38,774 nt of DNA, taken from NCBI GenBank assembly GCA_021298155.1, contig JAJTEN010000036.1, forward strand, positions 1-38,774, given 5' to 3'. A program made the position numbers and the translations under genes. The stretch is from Sphingobacteriales bacterium (lineage in GTDB: Bacteria; Bacteroidota; Bacteroidia; UKL13-3). A model generated the notes under the pieces. That model saw nothing but the letters and a program-made list of their open reading frames with translations, had not been told where the DNA came from and ran no database searches. Positions 26,745 through 35,093 of this stretch are shown in pieces (within the stretch, counting starts at the first letter, position 1; every line of letters begins with the position of its first letter).

Positions 26745-27769
26745 TGCAGCCTAAGTTTGGCCCGAAGCTACAAGATATTTGGGAAAGGGTAGATGCTATT
26801 TCACCTGCAGATTATGCAAGAAGTAGAAATTATTTGAATGGCGCAGTTACCTATCTTTCTCCCTATGTCTTGCTCAAAGAGTTGGCGTGGCGAGATTATT
26901 TTCAACGTGTGGCACAGCATAAAAGCATGGATGAAGAGATTAAACAAGCTCAAGGAAAATGTACTAATTATCTAATACCACAAGCTGTTATTGAGGCCAA
27001 TACTGGAATTGAGGCTATTGATACAGCTATAAAAAATTTACAGACAACTGGATACCTGCACAATCATTTGCGAATGTATATCGCGTCTATTTGTTGTAAT
27101 GTGGCGCAATCACACTGGAAGATGCCTTCGAAATGGATGTATTACTATTTGTTAGATGCCGATTTTGCCAGTAATACCTGCAGTTGGCAATGGGTAGCTG
27201 GCGCTAATAGCAGTAAATTGTATTATGCCAATCAAGAAAATATAAATAAGTATACGCATAGCCAGCAACAAGATACTTTTCTTAATACAAGTTATGAGAG
27301 GCTAGCGGCTATGCCTGTTCCCAAAGAGTTGTGTACATTAACTTCTTTTCAAGCCAAAACAGTTTTACCTGAACCGAGTGAAATATTCATAAATAAAGAG
27401 CTCCCAACCCTTGTTTATACTATATATAACCTCGATCCAATTTGGCATGCAACGGGTAATTATAACCGCATTTTATTGCTTGAACCAAGTCATTTTGATA
27501 AATATCCAATGGCTAATTTGTCGATGGATTTTATGTTTCAATTGGCACATCAAATTCCGGGAGTGCAAGTGTTTGTTGGTAGTTTCGCCCAGCTAAAAGT
27601 ATTGGCTGAACCCACTAAAATAATTTATAAAGAACATCCACTGCAGATGGGATTTTCAGGAATTCAAGAGCATCGCGATTGGATGGTAGCTGGTGTGGCC
27701 GACTATTTCCCATCGTTTTTTGCTTTCTGGAAGCAGATGAGTAAATCACTCTATACACACTATAAATAG
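26744..27769 (+). CDS. Photolyase-like FAD-domain protein without N-terminal antenna domain
   Basis: The 341-residue protein starts directly in the photolyase FAD-binding helical domain: RNYLNGAVTYLSPYV (28-42), ELAWRDYFQRV (46-56), TGYLHNHLRM (102-111) and DADFASNTCSWQWVAG (138-153). The Asn four residues before the first Trp, next to flavin N5 in E. coli photolyase, and the two Trp are kept. The canonical N-terminal alpha/beta antenna domain is absent. Between LSPYV and ELAW only 3 residues remain, where about 32 are usual (as in the neighbour at 27773). After residue 220 an alpha/beta-like segment follows (NRILLLEPSHFDKYP, VQVFVGSFAQL), which may replace the missing domain. It is coupled to both neighbours. 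Whether it binds FAD is uncertain. Confidence 0.8.
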   Translation: MQPKFGPKLQDIWERVDAISPADYARSRNYLNGAVTYLSPYVLLKELAWRDYFQRVAQHKSMDEEIKQAQGKCTNYLIPQAVIEANTGIEAIDTAIKNLQTTGYLHNHLRMYIASICCNVAQSHWKMPSKWMYYYLLDADFASNTCSWQWVAGANSSKLYYANQENINKYTHSQQQDTFLNTSYERLAAMPVPKELCTLTSFQAKTVLPEPSEIFINKELPTLVYTIYNLDPIWHATGNYNRILLLEPSHFDKYPMANLSMDFMFQLAHQIPGVQVFVGSFAQLKVLAEPTKIIYKEHPLQMGFSGIQEHRDWMVAGVADYFPSFFAFWKQMSKSLYTHYK

Positions 27770-27772
27770 GGT

Positions 27773-29260
27773 ATGAGTAAGGAAGAAATAACTGTTGTTT
27801 GGTTTAAACGCGACTTACGCTTAACTGATCATGAGCCTTTAAAATTGGCCCAACAGATGAATCTTCCTATTTTGCTCTTGTATTGTTTTGAGCCAAGTAT
27901 AATGCGTTATCATGATTCGGATGTGAGGCATTGGCGATTTATTTATGAATCTATTCAAGCGATGCAAGAACAATTGAATGTTTATCAAGCCAAACTCTAT
28001 TATTTTCACCAAGAAGCTCCAGCAGTATTTGAGATATTGCAAGAGCAATATTGCATAAGATATGTTTTTTCTCATCAGGAAATTGGCACACAAATTACCT
28101 ATAACAGAGATATTCGCCTGGCTAATTGGTTTGGTTCGAACCAAACGATTTGGAAAGAATCTCGCTTAAATGGGGTTATTAGGAAGTTAAAATCTCGGCA
28201 AAACTGGCAGAAACGTTGGGAACAAACCATGTTATCTCCAATTATAAACATAGATTTAGCTGTAAGTAATTTTGTGCAATTACCTGTAGAATGGTATACT
28301 GCACGTTTTGGTTCAGCCCTAGATAAATCAATTACAGAGAGACACACTATGTTTCAACAAGGAGGTGAAAGTACGGCTTGGCGCTACCTGAATAGCTTTT
28401 TAAGAGAGCGGCACCTTAACTATTCGAAACATATTTCTAAACCATTTTGGAGCAGAACCGGCTGTGGAAGAATTTCACCTTATTTGGCTTATGGTAATTT
28501 GAGTATGCGCATGGTTTACCAGGAAACAATTAAACAGTATCAGGTTTCTAAAAACAAACGCGCACTATCCAATTTTATGTCGCGTTTACATTGGCATTGC
28601 CATTTTATGCAAAAGTTTGAAGACGAAATGCGCATGGAATTTGAGCCAGTAAATAGAGCTTATGAAGCAATGAATAAGCCCAAAAACCCTCAATATATTC
28701 AGGCTTTTGAGCAGGCATGTACAGGAATTCCAATTATAGATGCAAATATTAAATGTTTGGTTCAAACCGGATATATTAACTTTAGAATGCGGGCCATGTT
28801 GGTTTCGTTTTTTGTGTTTAATCTTTGGCAAGATTGGCGCGATTTACATTTCCTAGCGCGTAATTTTTTAGACTATGAGCCTGGCATTCACTACCCTCAA
28901 ATACAAATGCAAGCAGGTTTAACCGGTGTAAATACCATCCGAATGTATAACCCTGTTAAAAATAGTTATTGCCATGATGAAGAAGGATTGTTCATTAGAA
29001 AATGGCTGCCCGTGCTGGCTAACTTACCAACATCACTTATTCATGAGCCTTGGAAAATGACACAAATGGATCAACGTTTTTATGGCGTAGAAATTGGTAA
29101 AGATTATCCAAAGCCCATCATAGAAATGGAGGAGAGCAGAAAGGCTGCTAGCGAAGTAATGTATGGTTTAAAAAAGTCGGATTCTGCGCGTGCAGAAGGC
29201 AAACGTATATTGGCAAAACATACTTCTAATATGGGTTTTAAGCAGGGAAAAAAAGCATGA
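27773..29260 (+). CDS. Divergent cryptochrome/photolyase family protein
   Basis: The 495-residue protein has the full two-domain layout. The N-terminal alpha/beta antenna domain ([16 protein letters not shown], residues 8-23) runs to about 130, then the FAD domain with [14 protein letters not shown] (197-210), [34 protein letters not shown] and [13 protein letters not shown]. The usual ELxWREF motif is RLHWHCHF here, and the usual Asn-Asn-Gly-Gly-Trp-Gln-Trp stretch reads [13 protein letters not shown] (373-385), so the conserved Asn and both Trp are missing. This suggests altered flavin chemistry rather than standard DNA repair. A basic tail follows. It starts 3 nt after the previous gene, and its TGA overlaps the next ATG. 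Confidence 0.85.
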   Translation: MSKEEITVVWFKRDLRLTDHEPLKLAQQMNLPILLLYCFEPSIMRYHDSDVRHWRFIYESIQAMQEQLNVYQAKLYYFHQEAPAVFEILQEQYCIRYVFSHQEIGTQITYNRDIRLANWFGSNQTIWKESRLNGVIRKLKSRQNWQKRWEQTMLSPIINIDLAVSNFVQLPVEWYTARFGSALDKSITERHTMFQQGGESTAWRYLNSFLRERHLNYSKHISKPFWSRTGCGRISPYLAYGNLSMRMVYQETIKQYQVSKNKRALSNFMSRLHWHCHFMQKFEDEMRMEFEPVNRAYEAMNKPKNPQYIQAFEQACTGIPIIDANIKCLVQTGYINFRMRAMLVSFFVFNLWQDWRDLHFLARNFLDYEPGIHYPQIQMQAGLTGVNTIRMYNPVKNSYCHDEEGLFIRKWLPVLANLPTSLIHEPWKMTQMDQRFYGVEIGKDYPKPIIEMEESRKAASEVMYGLKKSDSARAEGKRILAKHTSNMGFKQGKKA

Positions 29261-29400
29261 AGAAAGCGCATTTGCCCAATAAGATTTGCGTTACTTGTGG
29301 TAGACCATTTACATGGCGCAAGAAATGGGAGAAGGTATGGAATGAGGTGAAATATTGTAGTAAAAAATGTAGTTCGAACCGAAATAAAGTGAAAGCATGA
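29257..29400 (+). CDS. DUF2256 small zinc-ribbon-like protein
   Basis: This 47-residue, very basic protein starts at ATG 29257 inside the previous stop (ATGA overlap), and its own TGA (29398-29400) overlaps the next gene's ATG in the same way. It matches DUF2256: [16 protein letters not shown] then [12 protein letters not shown], giving a CxxC plus CxxxC zinc site and many Lys/Arg, as in small nucleic-acid-binding proteins. DUF2256 genes often sit next to photolyase or cryptochrome genes. It is easily missed because of its size, but the two overlaps and the conserved pattern make it convincing. Confidence 0.88.
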   Translation: MKKAHLPNKICVTCGRPFTWRKKWEKVWNEVKYCSKKCSSNRNKVKA

Positions 29401-30872
29401 TAGGACTGATATTTCCGCATCAATTATTTGAGCATAGTAAACTCATTGATGCTTGCAAAAAGATATATGTAATAGAAGAATATTTATTCTTTAAGCAATA
29501 TGCTTTTCATAAACAAAAGTTGGCGTTTCATAGGGCTAGTATGCAGTTTTATGCCGCCTATTTATTGGCCCAAAATAGGGAAGTTATTTATATAGATGCC
29601 CAGCATTTAGAGAGTGATATTAGGCATTTTGTAGCGGCCAGAGCGCAAGAACAGTGTGGAGAATTATGTTTCATAGATCCTACCGATAATTATTTAGCGA
29701 GACGCTTAAATAGCGCTGCTCAAAAGCACCATATTACATTGGTTCAGCATGATTCTCCTTTATTTATGAATACGCAGGAGGAGAACCAAGCTTTTTTTGC
29801 AGGCAAGAAAAGGATGTTTCAAACAGATTTTTACATGCAGCAACGCAAAAAAGGTAAAATTTTGCTCGATGGCGTGGGCAAGCCTTTGGGCGGCAAATGG
29901 TCTTTTGACGAAGAAAATCGTTTAAAATATCCCAAAGATAAAACGCCGCCAATAACTCATTTTTTAGCGCCCAATGCCTTTTACCAAGAAGCCATAAATT
30001 ATGTAAACACGCATTTTGCCAAAAACCCAGGTTACCTGCAATTAAATACATTTTACCCTTGTACATTTGAAGAAAGTAAGCAATGGTTGCAAGATTTTTT
30101 GGTGCAAAGATTTGCAGAATTTGGTCCTTACGAAGACTCTCTTGTTTCCAAAGAATTGGTTTTAAATCATAGTTTAATCAGTCCGCTTTTAAATGCAGGT
30201 TTATTGTCTGTAGATAAAGTGATAGCCACAACTATAAAATTTGCAGAAGCGCACGCGGTGCCCCTTAATTCATTGGAAGGTTTTGTGCGTCAAATAATTG
30301 GGTGGAGGGAGTTTATTAGAGCTGTTTATGAGCAGGTTGGAACCATAGAGCGAACCAAAAATTATTGGGGATTTACCCGAAAAATCCCTGCTTCTTTTTA
30401 CACGGGTACCACGGGCATTGAACCCATAGATAATTCCATAAAAAAAGTACTAAACCATGGTTATGCGCACCACATAGAACGCTTAATGGTATTGGGTAAC
30501 TTTATGTTGTTATGTGAGTTCGATCCAGATGAGGTATATAGGTGGTTTATGGAGATGTTTATAGACGCATATGATTGGGTAATGGTGCCCAATGTATATG
30601 GAATGAGTCAGTTTGCCGATGGCGGCTTAATGGCTACAAAACCGTATATAAGCGGAAGCAATTACTTGATGAAAATGGGCGATTATAAAAAGGGTGAATG
30701 GCAAACTATTTGGGATGGATTGTTCTGGCAATTTATGGATAAACAAAGAGCCTTTTTCCTTCAAAATCCACGCCTCGGCATGCTTGTTAGAACCTTTGAT
30801 AAAATGGCTCCAGAAAAGCGCGTACAGCATATCCTTGCGGCACAAAAATATTTGGATAGCCTGGCAGACTAA
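29397..30872 (+). CDS. FeS-BCP-type (DPRP) photolyase-like protein lacking the iron-sulfur cysteines
   Basis: The 491-residue protein is of the FeS-BCP/(6-4)-photolyase-like group. An N-terminal DPRP alpha/beta domain has [19 protein letters not shown] and [15 protein letters not shown], and the FAD domain has [30 protein letters not shown] and [20 protein letters not shown]. In classical members three late cysteines (a CxxC plus one more) join a fourth to hold a 4Fe-4S cluster. Here [17 protein letters not shown] (419-435) and everything after it contain no Cys. An iron-sulfur-free branch of this group is known, to my memory, in marine bacteria. It is the operon's last gene, ATGA-coupled to DUF2256 and overlapping the START gene by 4 nt. 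Confidence 0.88.
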   Translation: MIGLIFPHQLFEHSKLIDACKKIYVIEEYLFFKQYAFHKQKLAFHRASMQFYAAYLLAQNREVIYIDAQHLESDIRHFVAARAQEQCGELCFIDPTDNYLARRLNSAAQKHHITLVQHDSPLFMNTQEENQAFFAGKKRMFQTDFYMQQRKKGKILLDGVGKPLGGKWSFDEENRLKYPKDKTPPITHFLAPNAFYQEAINYVNTHFAKNPGYLQLNTFYPCTFEESKQWLQDFLVQRFAEFGPYEDSLVSKELVLNHSLISPLLNAGLLSVDKVIATTIKFAEAHAVPLNSLEGFVRQIIGWREFIRAVYEQVGTIERTKNYWGFTRKIPASFYTGTTGIEPIDNSIKKVLNHGYAHHIERLMVLGNFMLLCEFDPDEVYRWFMEMFIDAYDWVMVPNVYGMSQFADGGLMATKPYISGSNYLMKMGDYKKGEWQTIWDGLFWQFMDKQRAFFLQNPRLGMLVRTFDKMAPEKRVQHILAAQKYLDSLAD

Positions 30873-31525
30873 AATCCTTTTATAGGTTTTTGATACTTCT
30901 CTTTTAAAAGCGATTTACGCATGCCGCGCACAGATTCTAAAGGTGCTTTGTCTATAAATAAATTGATGAGCCAAATGGGAACAGCTCCTCCTGGATCAAC
31001 TGCAATAATATATTCTGCCTTGCAGGTATTTGCATTTATTTGGGTAATATGCCACTTGGCTTTCATGAACGGAACCCTCACAAAGGATTTGTTTTTGGGG
31101 ATAAAATTGCTTTCACTTTTGGCATAAATAAATGCCTCGAGCTCATTCGATAATTTGTCTAGGCTTTGTTTAAATACGCCATCTCTATTCTCAAAAGGCC
31201 AGGGCACATACAATTCTTGGTAATACAATTGTTCGAACCTATTAGTGCGTTTTAATAGGTCTGAACGCCTGCACCCAAACTGGTAATTCTTTTGTTCTGA
31301 AATATCGGTAATAAGGGCTACTAATGTTTGTACACTGCAATTAAAGGTAGCAACTGTCTTTAGTTCTTTAATTGCCAATCCCGGATAATCGCGCACGTAT
31401 ACCTCAATTTGGTCTATGTTTTTGGTTTGTGTCCACTTTTGCTGAGCAATAGCAGGTTGTACAAAAGCCAATAACAGAAACAAGCTGCTGCTTAGGTAAA
31501 GAATATGTGTTTTATTTGGGGTCAA
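30869..31525 (-). CDS. Secreted START/SRPBCC-domain protein, TTG start
   Basis: The 218-residue protein has a signal peptide (ILYLSSSLFLLLAF to about residue 28, AIAQ) and a START-like (helix-grip) domain: EVYVRDYPGLAIKELKTVATF, then LVALITDISEQKNYQFGC, YYQELYVPWPFENRDGV and the C-terminal GGAVPIWLINLFIDKAPLES helix, as in START proteins. It probably binds a lipid or other hydrophobic ligand in the periplasm. No ATG lies before the signal peptide, so TTG 31525 is used. The start falls inside a perfect inverted repeat and just after a TATATTTG -7 box (31545-31552 on this strand). Confidence 0.78.
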   Translation of the reverse strand: MTPNKTHILYLSSSLFLLLAFVQPAIAQQKWTQTKNIDQIEVYVRDYPGLAIKELKTVATFNCSVQTLVALITDISEQKNYQFGCRRSDLLKRTNRFEQLYYQELYVPWPFENRDGVFKQSLDKLSNELEAFIYAKSESNFIPKNKSFVRVPFMKAKWHITQINANTCKAEYIIAVDPGGAVPIWLINLFIDKAPLESVRGMRKSLLKEKYQKPIKGF

Positions 31526-31549
31526 CAGTAAATTTATTTGACCCCAAAT
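31514..31549. promoter_or_regulatory. Perfect 12-bp inverted repeat across the START gene start
   Basis: ATTTGGGGTCAA (31514-31525) is perfectly complementary to TTGACCCCAAAT (31538-31549) around a 12-nt spacer. The first arm contains the TTG start of the minus-strand START gene. The second overlaps the -7-like TATATTTG of the same strand. It could be an operator or an RNA hairpin that limits translation. The T-runs expected of a terminator are missing. Confidence 0.6.
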
Positions 31550-31575
31550 ATAAGCTGCTTAGCTTAACAAATCCT

Positions 31576-33810
31576 TTAGTTCTCTTGCTTCACTAGTTTT
31601 TTACTCAATACATGCCCATTTACATCTTTAATTTGCACATAATACATGCCCGCTTTTAAACTTGAAATAGCTATTGAGGTATTTTGTTTGTCTTTGTGAA
31701 TTACCAAATCCATTTGTTTACCCATCATATCAAAAATGGCGATGTCTGCCATTTCTGGTCCACCTGTTTTATTTTGAATGGTAATGGTTTCGGTAGCAGG
31801 ATTAGGGTATAAAACAAACTGATCCATGGCAATAACTGATTCAGGCTCATTAATAGCGGTAACGCTATTCTGACCAATTACTATTTTTAACTTATCTGCC
31901 GTTGCAGTTTGGTGGGCAAGATACACATAAGGGGCAATAGTGGTTTTACCCGGCATTTCTGCCCAAACCCTAAAATTACCGGCGCCCATATTGTTAAATT
32001 CAAATTTTCCATTGGCGTCTGTGTGGGTAAAGGCAATTGCCTTTTCGTTTTGATCCAATAAGAAAATGAGCATTTTTTCTGCAGCTTTCCCTTCTGGTAT
32101 AGTAGTGCCATTATCTTTTACATTTTTCCCATACACAGCGGTTCCAGCAATTTTTCCTCCATTTTGATTACTTGGCGTAAAAGGAATTAAGTTGATGTCT
32201 ATATTGTTTCTATCAGATACAATGGTAAGTATATCGCTGGTTGTCCAGTTTAGTTTGTCTCCATAATAAGTTGGCAAATAGAAATCCTGACTTGTAGGAT
32301 CGAATGCGAAGTCGGTTTGAATGAGATAATATCCTTTTCTTAAAAACATTTCATAGAACCCACTGTCGTTACTCATAGTAGCATATGCATAGGCTAATCT
32401 ACCAGATTGGGGTTCGTACATAAATGCGTTAACAGGACTAAACATGGCTGGGTTATTTCCTTGTTTTAATCTACCACTTACTTTGTAAACCGGACCTACA
32501 CCGATGCTTCTGTAACTGGTGTCGGCACAATTTACTTGGTTCGATACGATCATTCTAATGGTATATATCCCTGCAGTATCGTATTCGTGTTGGTAGTAGA
32601 TTTTATTGGTACTATCAATTTCAGTTGTTCCATCGCCCCAGTTTATATTAATATAGGATTTATTGTTGGCATTGGCAGTAATTCTAGAGTCGCTAAAAAT
32701 AAAGGCTTTATTACCGCTGGTGTCTCCCGGAAAGGCAGAAAATGAAGCATTACAAATAGGTATGGCACTATTAATATACACGTTTCCAAAACCATAAATT
32801 TCACCACATAATGAATGGAAATTTTGAACGGTAATGGTATAAAACCCGGTATCTGGATAAATGTGTTCTATGATTTTTTGATTGGTACTTAAAATCTGGC
32901 CATCACCAAAATCAACATCGTAAAACATCAGGCTATTTGCGGTATCCTCAATAGTAATGGTAGCTTTCTGATTAATATTGGTTGCACTTACTTTTAGCTC
33001 GCAGGTCTTTTTATCTAATATAGTGAAAGTTTGTGTTACCTTACTATTACATGGCCCGTTTAAGGTTAAGCTAACTTCGTAGGTTCCCGCATTGGCATAG
33101 TCTTTTACTGGATTTTTTGCTGTGCTGGTGGTACTATCCCCAAAATTCCAGAGCCAAGTGGCAGTGCTCCCAGGAAATACACTTTGATTTAAAAAATAAT
33201 GTGAACCATTGGCGATAGGTTTTGTAAATTCTGCATAACATGGCGCAGGAACAAAAACGGTAACAGTTGAACATTGGTAATTGTAATTTTTTTGTTGGTC
33301 GAAAGCATACATGCAAACAGAATAAGTGCCGCTCGATTTATACTGATAAACCAAAGAATCATTTTCACCATCTAAGGCAGTTCCATCCCCTAGGTCCCAA
33401 TAATAGGCCATAATAGCCGAACTAGAACTCGCGTTATTGTACAAGGTTATTTTTCCATTACCCTCAAGCGTATATGAAAAATCTGCATAAACGGGCGTTG
33501 AGCTGCTAATTTGAACACTATCGCAAAATTGGTTTGGACTAGTAGTACAAAAGCTATCGCGCAAGCAAACATAATAGGTTCCCGTGTTGGTAAAAGATTT
33601 AGAGGTAAAATCTTCTCTTTCAAATTTGGGTGCCGATCCATCCCCAAAATTCCAGATATAATAAGGGAAATTGATTGGCATGTTATTCACGTAAAAAATA
33701 ACATCCTTCCCACGTTTGTAATAATCAAACTTGGGTTCGCAAGATTGTGCGCCAACTATTCCGGGAAACAAAATAGATAAAATAACAATGAATCTGCTCA
33801 TTTTTTTCAT
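31576..33810 (-). CDS. Secreted PKD-repeat protein with type IX secretion sorting domain
   Basis: The 744-residue protein starts at ATG 33810 with a signal peptide (to about residue 21, GIVGAQ). About five PKD-type beta-sandwich repeats follow, each with WNFGDG/DFGDG-like motifs (YYIWNFGDGSAP, AYYWDLGDGTA, ATWLWNFGDSTT, YDVDFGDGQ, ININWGDGTT). A carboxypeptidase-regulatory or SdrD-like middle has ANGKFEFNNMGAGNFRVWAE. The type A sorting domain starts at FVLYPNPATETITI and ends GMYYVQIKDVNGHVLSKKL. PKD proteins are usually surface or secreted adhesins or enzyme scaffolds; no catalytic motif is visible. It fits export by the type IX system controlled by PorX. Confidence 0.88.
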   Translation of the reverse strand: MKKMSRFIVILSILFPGIVGAQSCEPKFDYYKRGKDVIFYVNNMPINFPYYIWNFGDGSAPKFEREDFTSKSFTNTGTYYVCLRDSFCTTSPNQFCDSVQISSSTPVYADFSYTLEGNGKITLYNNASSSSAIMAYYWDLGDGTALDGENDSLVYQYKSSGTYSVCMYAFDQQKNYNYQCSTVTVFVPAPCYAEFTKPIANGSHYFLNQSVFPGSTATWLWNFGDSTTSTAKNPVKDYANAGTYEVSLTLNGPCNSKVTQTFTILDKKTCELKVSATNINQKATITIEDTANSLMFYDVDFGDGQILSTNQKIIEHIYPDTGFYTITVQNFHSLCGEIYGFGNVYINSAIPICNASFSAFPGDTSGNKAFIFSDSRITANANNKSYININWGDGTTEIDSTNKIYYQHEYDTAGIYTIRMIVSNQVNCADTSYRSIGVGPVYKVSGRLKQGNNPAMFSPVNAFMYEPQSGRLAYAYATMSNDSGFYEMFLRKGYYLIQTDFAFDPTSQDFYLPTYYGDKLNWTTSDILTIVSDRNNIDINLIPFTPSNQNGGKIAGTAVYGKNVKDNGTTIPEGKAAEKMLIFLLDQNEKAIAFTHTDANGKFEFNNMGAGNFRVWAEMPGKTTIAPYVYLAHQTATADKLKIVIGQNSVTAINEPESVIAMDQFVLYPNPATETITIQNKTGGPEMADIAIFDMMGKQMDLVIHKDKQNTSIAISSLKAGMYYVQIKDVNGHVLSKKLVKQEN

Positions 33811-33983
33811 AACTATCACGTTTAATTAAATGTAGGTTCGGTCTGAACCAAATGCTTGTTTTGTAATGTATAACCGAACGCACTTTGATTTGGTTTTGCT
33901 TAGCCTATTTTTTTTACAATTAGTCTGTTTTTTCATCCTAAAGGTTATACTCAGGCTTATTTTTTACCTTTTATGTAATGAAG

Positions 33984-34014
33984 TTGTTTGTACTTATTAA
34001 GTGCAATACTTTTG
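33984..34014 (+). promoter_or_regulatory. Bacteroidota-type promoter for the SUMF1 gene
   Basis: TTG (33984-33986) is followed after 20 nt by TACTTTTG (34007-34014), an exact TAnnTTTG box, within the consensus spacing of 19-21 nt. The transcript start would be near 34021, just before ATG 34037. Confidence 0.5.
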
Positions 34015-34036
34015 TGCAGATTAACTCATTTTGTGT

Positions 34037-34798
34037 ATGTCTAATGGCTCAAGTAAATGTGTAATAGTGTCTAAACTTACGGTTTTTTGCCTTTTGTTGG
34101 GATTGATAAAGTTGGCTCAAGCACAACAATATCCTGAGATGATAAGGGTAGAAGGTGATACTTTTACTATGGGAAATGCTTTTAAAGTGGGTGAATCTGA
34201 TGAATTGCCGCAACATAAAGTATGGATAAGTACCTTTAAAATGGCCAAAACTGAAACCACGGTAGCTCAGTATCAAGAATTTTGCAAAGACACTAAACGC
34301 TCTATGCCTCCTGCTCCGCCTTGGAATTGGATAGATAAGCATCCAATGGTTAATGTAACCTGGTACGACGCACAGGCTTACTGTGTTTGGTTGGGACAAA
34401 AATTAGGTAAAAAAATTCGCCTACCAACAGAAGCCGAATGGGAGTATGCAGCCAGTGGTGGCAGATTTAGAAACGGCGCTTTATATTGTGGAAGCTCAGA
34501 AATAACTTTAATTGCTTGGAACAATGATTTAAAACCCTATCCAGTTGCCAGGAAATATCCCAATGAGTTGGGCTTACATGATATGAGCGGCAACGCATGG
34601 GAGTGGTGTAGTGATTGGTATGGCCCCTATACTGATCAGACGAAAATAAATCCAAAGGGACCATTAACAGGTAGTTTTAAAGTAGTAAGAGGAGGTAGTT
34701 GGGAAGATGAAAATATGTATTGCCGAACCAGTAACCGAAGCAACTACATGCCCAGCGGAAGAAATATTCATAATGGTTTTAGGGTAGTAGAGGAGTAG
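34037..34798 (+). CDS. SUMF1/formylglycine-generating-enzyme-like protein
   Basis: The 253-residue protein starts at ATG 34037 (a TTG at 34031 is also in frame) with a signal peptide to about residue 31 (LAQAQ). The SUMF1 fold follows: MIRVEGDTFTMGNAF, VWISTFKMAKTETTVAQYQEF, NVTWYDAQAYCVWLGQKLG, RLPTEAEWEYAASGG, GNAWEWCSDWYGPY and RGGSWEDE. This C-type-lectin-like fold is used in formylglycine-generating enzymes and in GldK/GldJ of the gliding/type IX machinery. The catalytic Cys pair of true FGE cannot be confirmed here, so a structural or ligand-binding role is equally possible. It faces the PKD gene head to head. Confidence 0.88.
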   Translation: MSNGSSKCVIVSKLTVFCLLLGLIKLAQAQQYPEMIRVEGDTFTMGNAFKVGESDELPQHKVWISTFKMAKTETTVAQYQEFCKDTKRSMPPAPPWNWIDKHPMVNVTWYDAQAYCVWLGQKLGKKIRLPTEAEWEYAASGGRFRNGALYCGSSEITLIAWNNDLKPYPVARKYPNELGLHDMSGNAWEWCSDWYGPYTDQTKINPKGPLTGSFKVVRGGSWEDENMYCRTSNRSNYMPSGRNIHNGFRVVEE

Positions 34799-35093
34799 AA
34801 ATGTTAATGCTTGCTTGCGGATATTGAGTTCGATTAATAGCCAAGGTAACTTACTTCCCTATACAGAAACTAAAGCCGATTATAAATCAATTTATTACAT
34901 CAATCGGGCAACACTTGGGCAACAAGAAATTTGAATGCAACCACAAATATGAGCAAAGAAAAATAGTTTGGGAGAATTCTCCTTTTAGTTCGCTAAAAAG
35001 TATAAGAAGGGAGAGGCTTTGATTTTTATTTTAACAGTTAAAAGCACTTTTTATGGGCTATTTGAGGTTTCTAATATGTATAAGTTGAAAAAC
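34799..35093. other. 295-nt gap, no convincing gene
   Basis: A 46-codon open frame without a start (34799-34936) and a 12-bp palindrome GGAGAATTCTCC at 34971-34982 are the only features. No tRNA or strong terminator was seen. Confidence 0.4.

Noticed and set aside
34037-34798. SUMF1/C-type-lectin fold as a diversity-generating retroelement target
   Set aside because: No reverse transcriptase or template repeat is present nearby.
34799-34936. 46-codon open stretch after the SUMF1 gene, as a gene remnant
   Set aside because: No start codon, no recognised family and no matching neighbour frame.
34971-34982. GGAGAATTCTCC palindrome as an operator
   Set aside because: Short, isolated and about 110 nt from the nearest gene end, not near a start codon.
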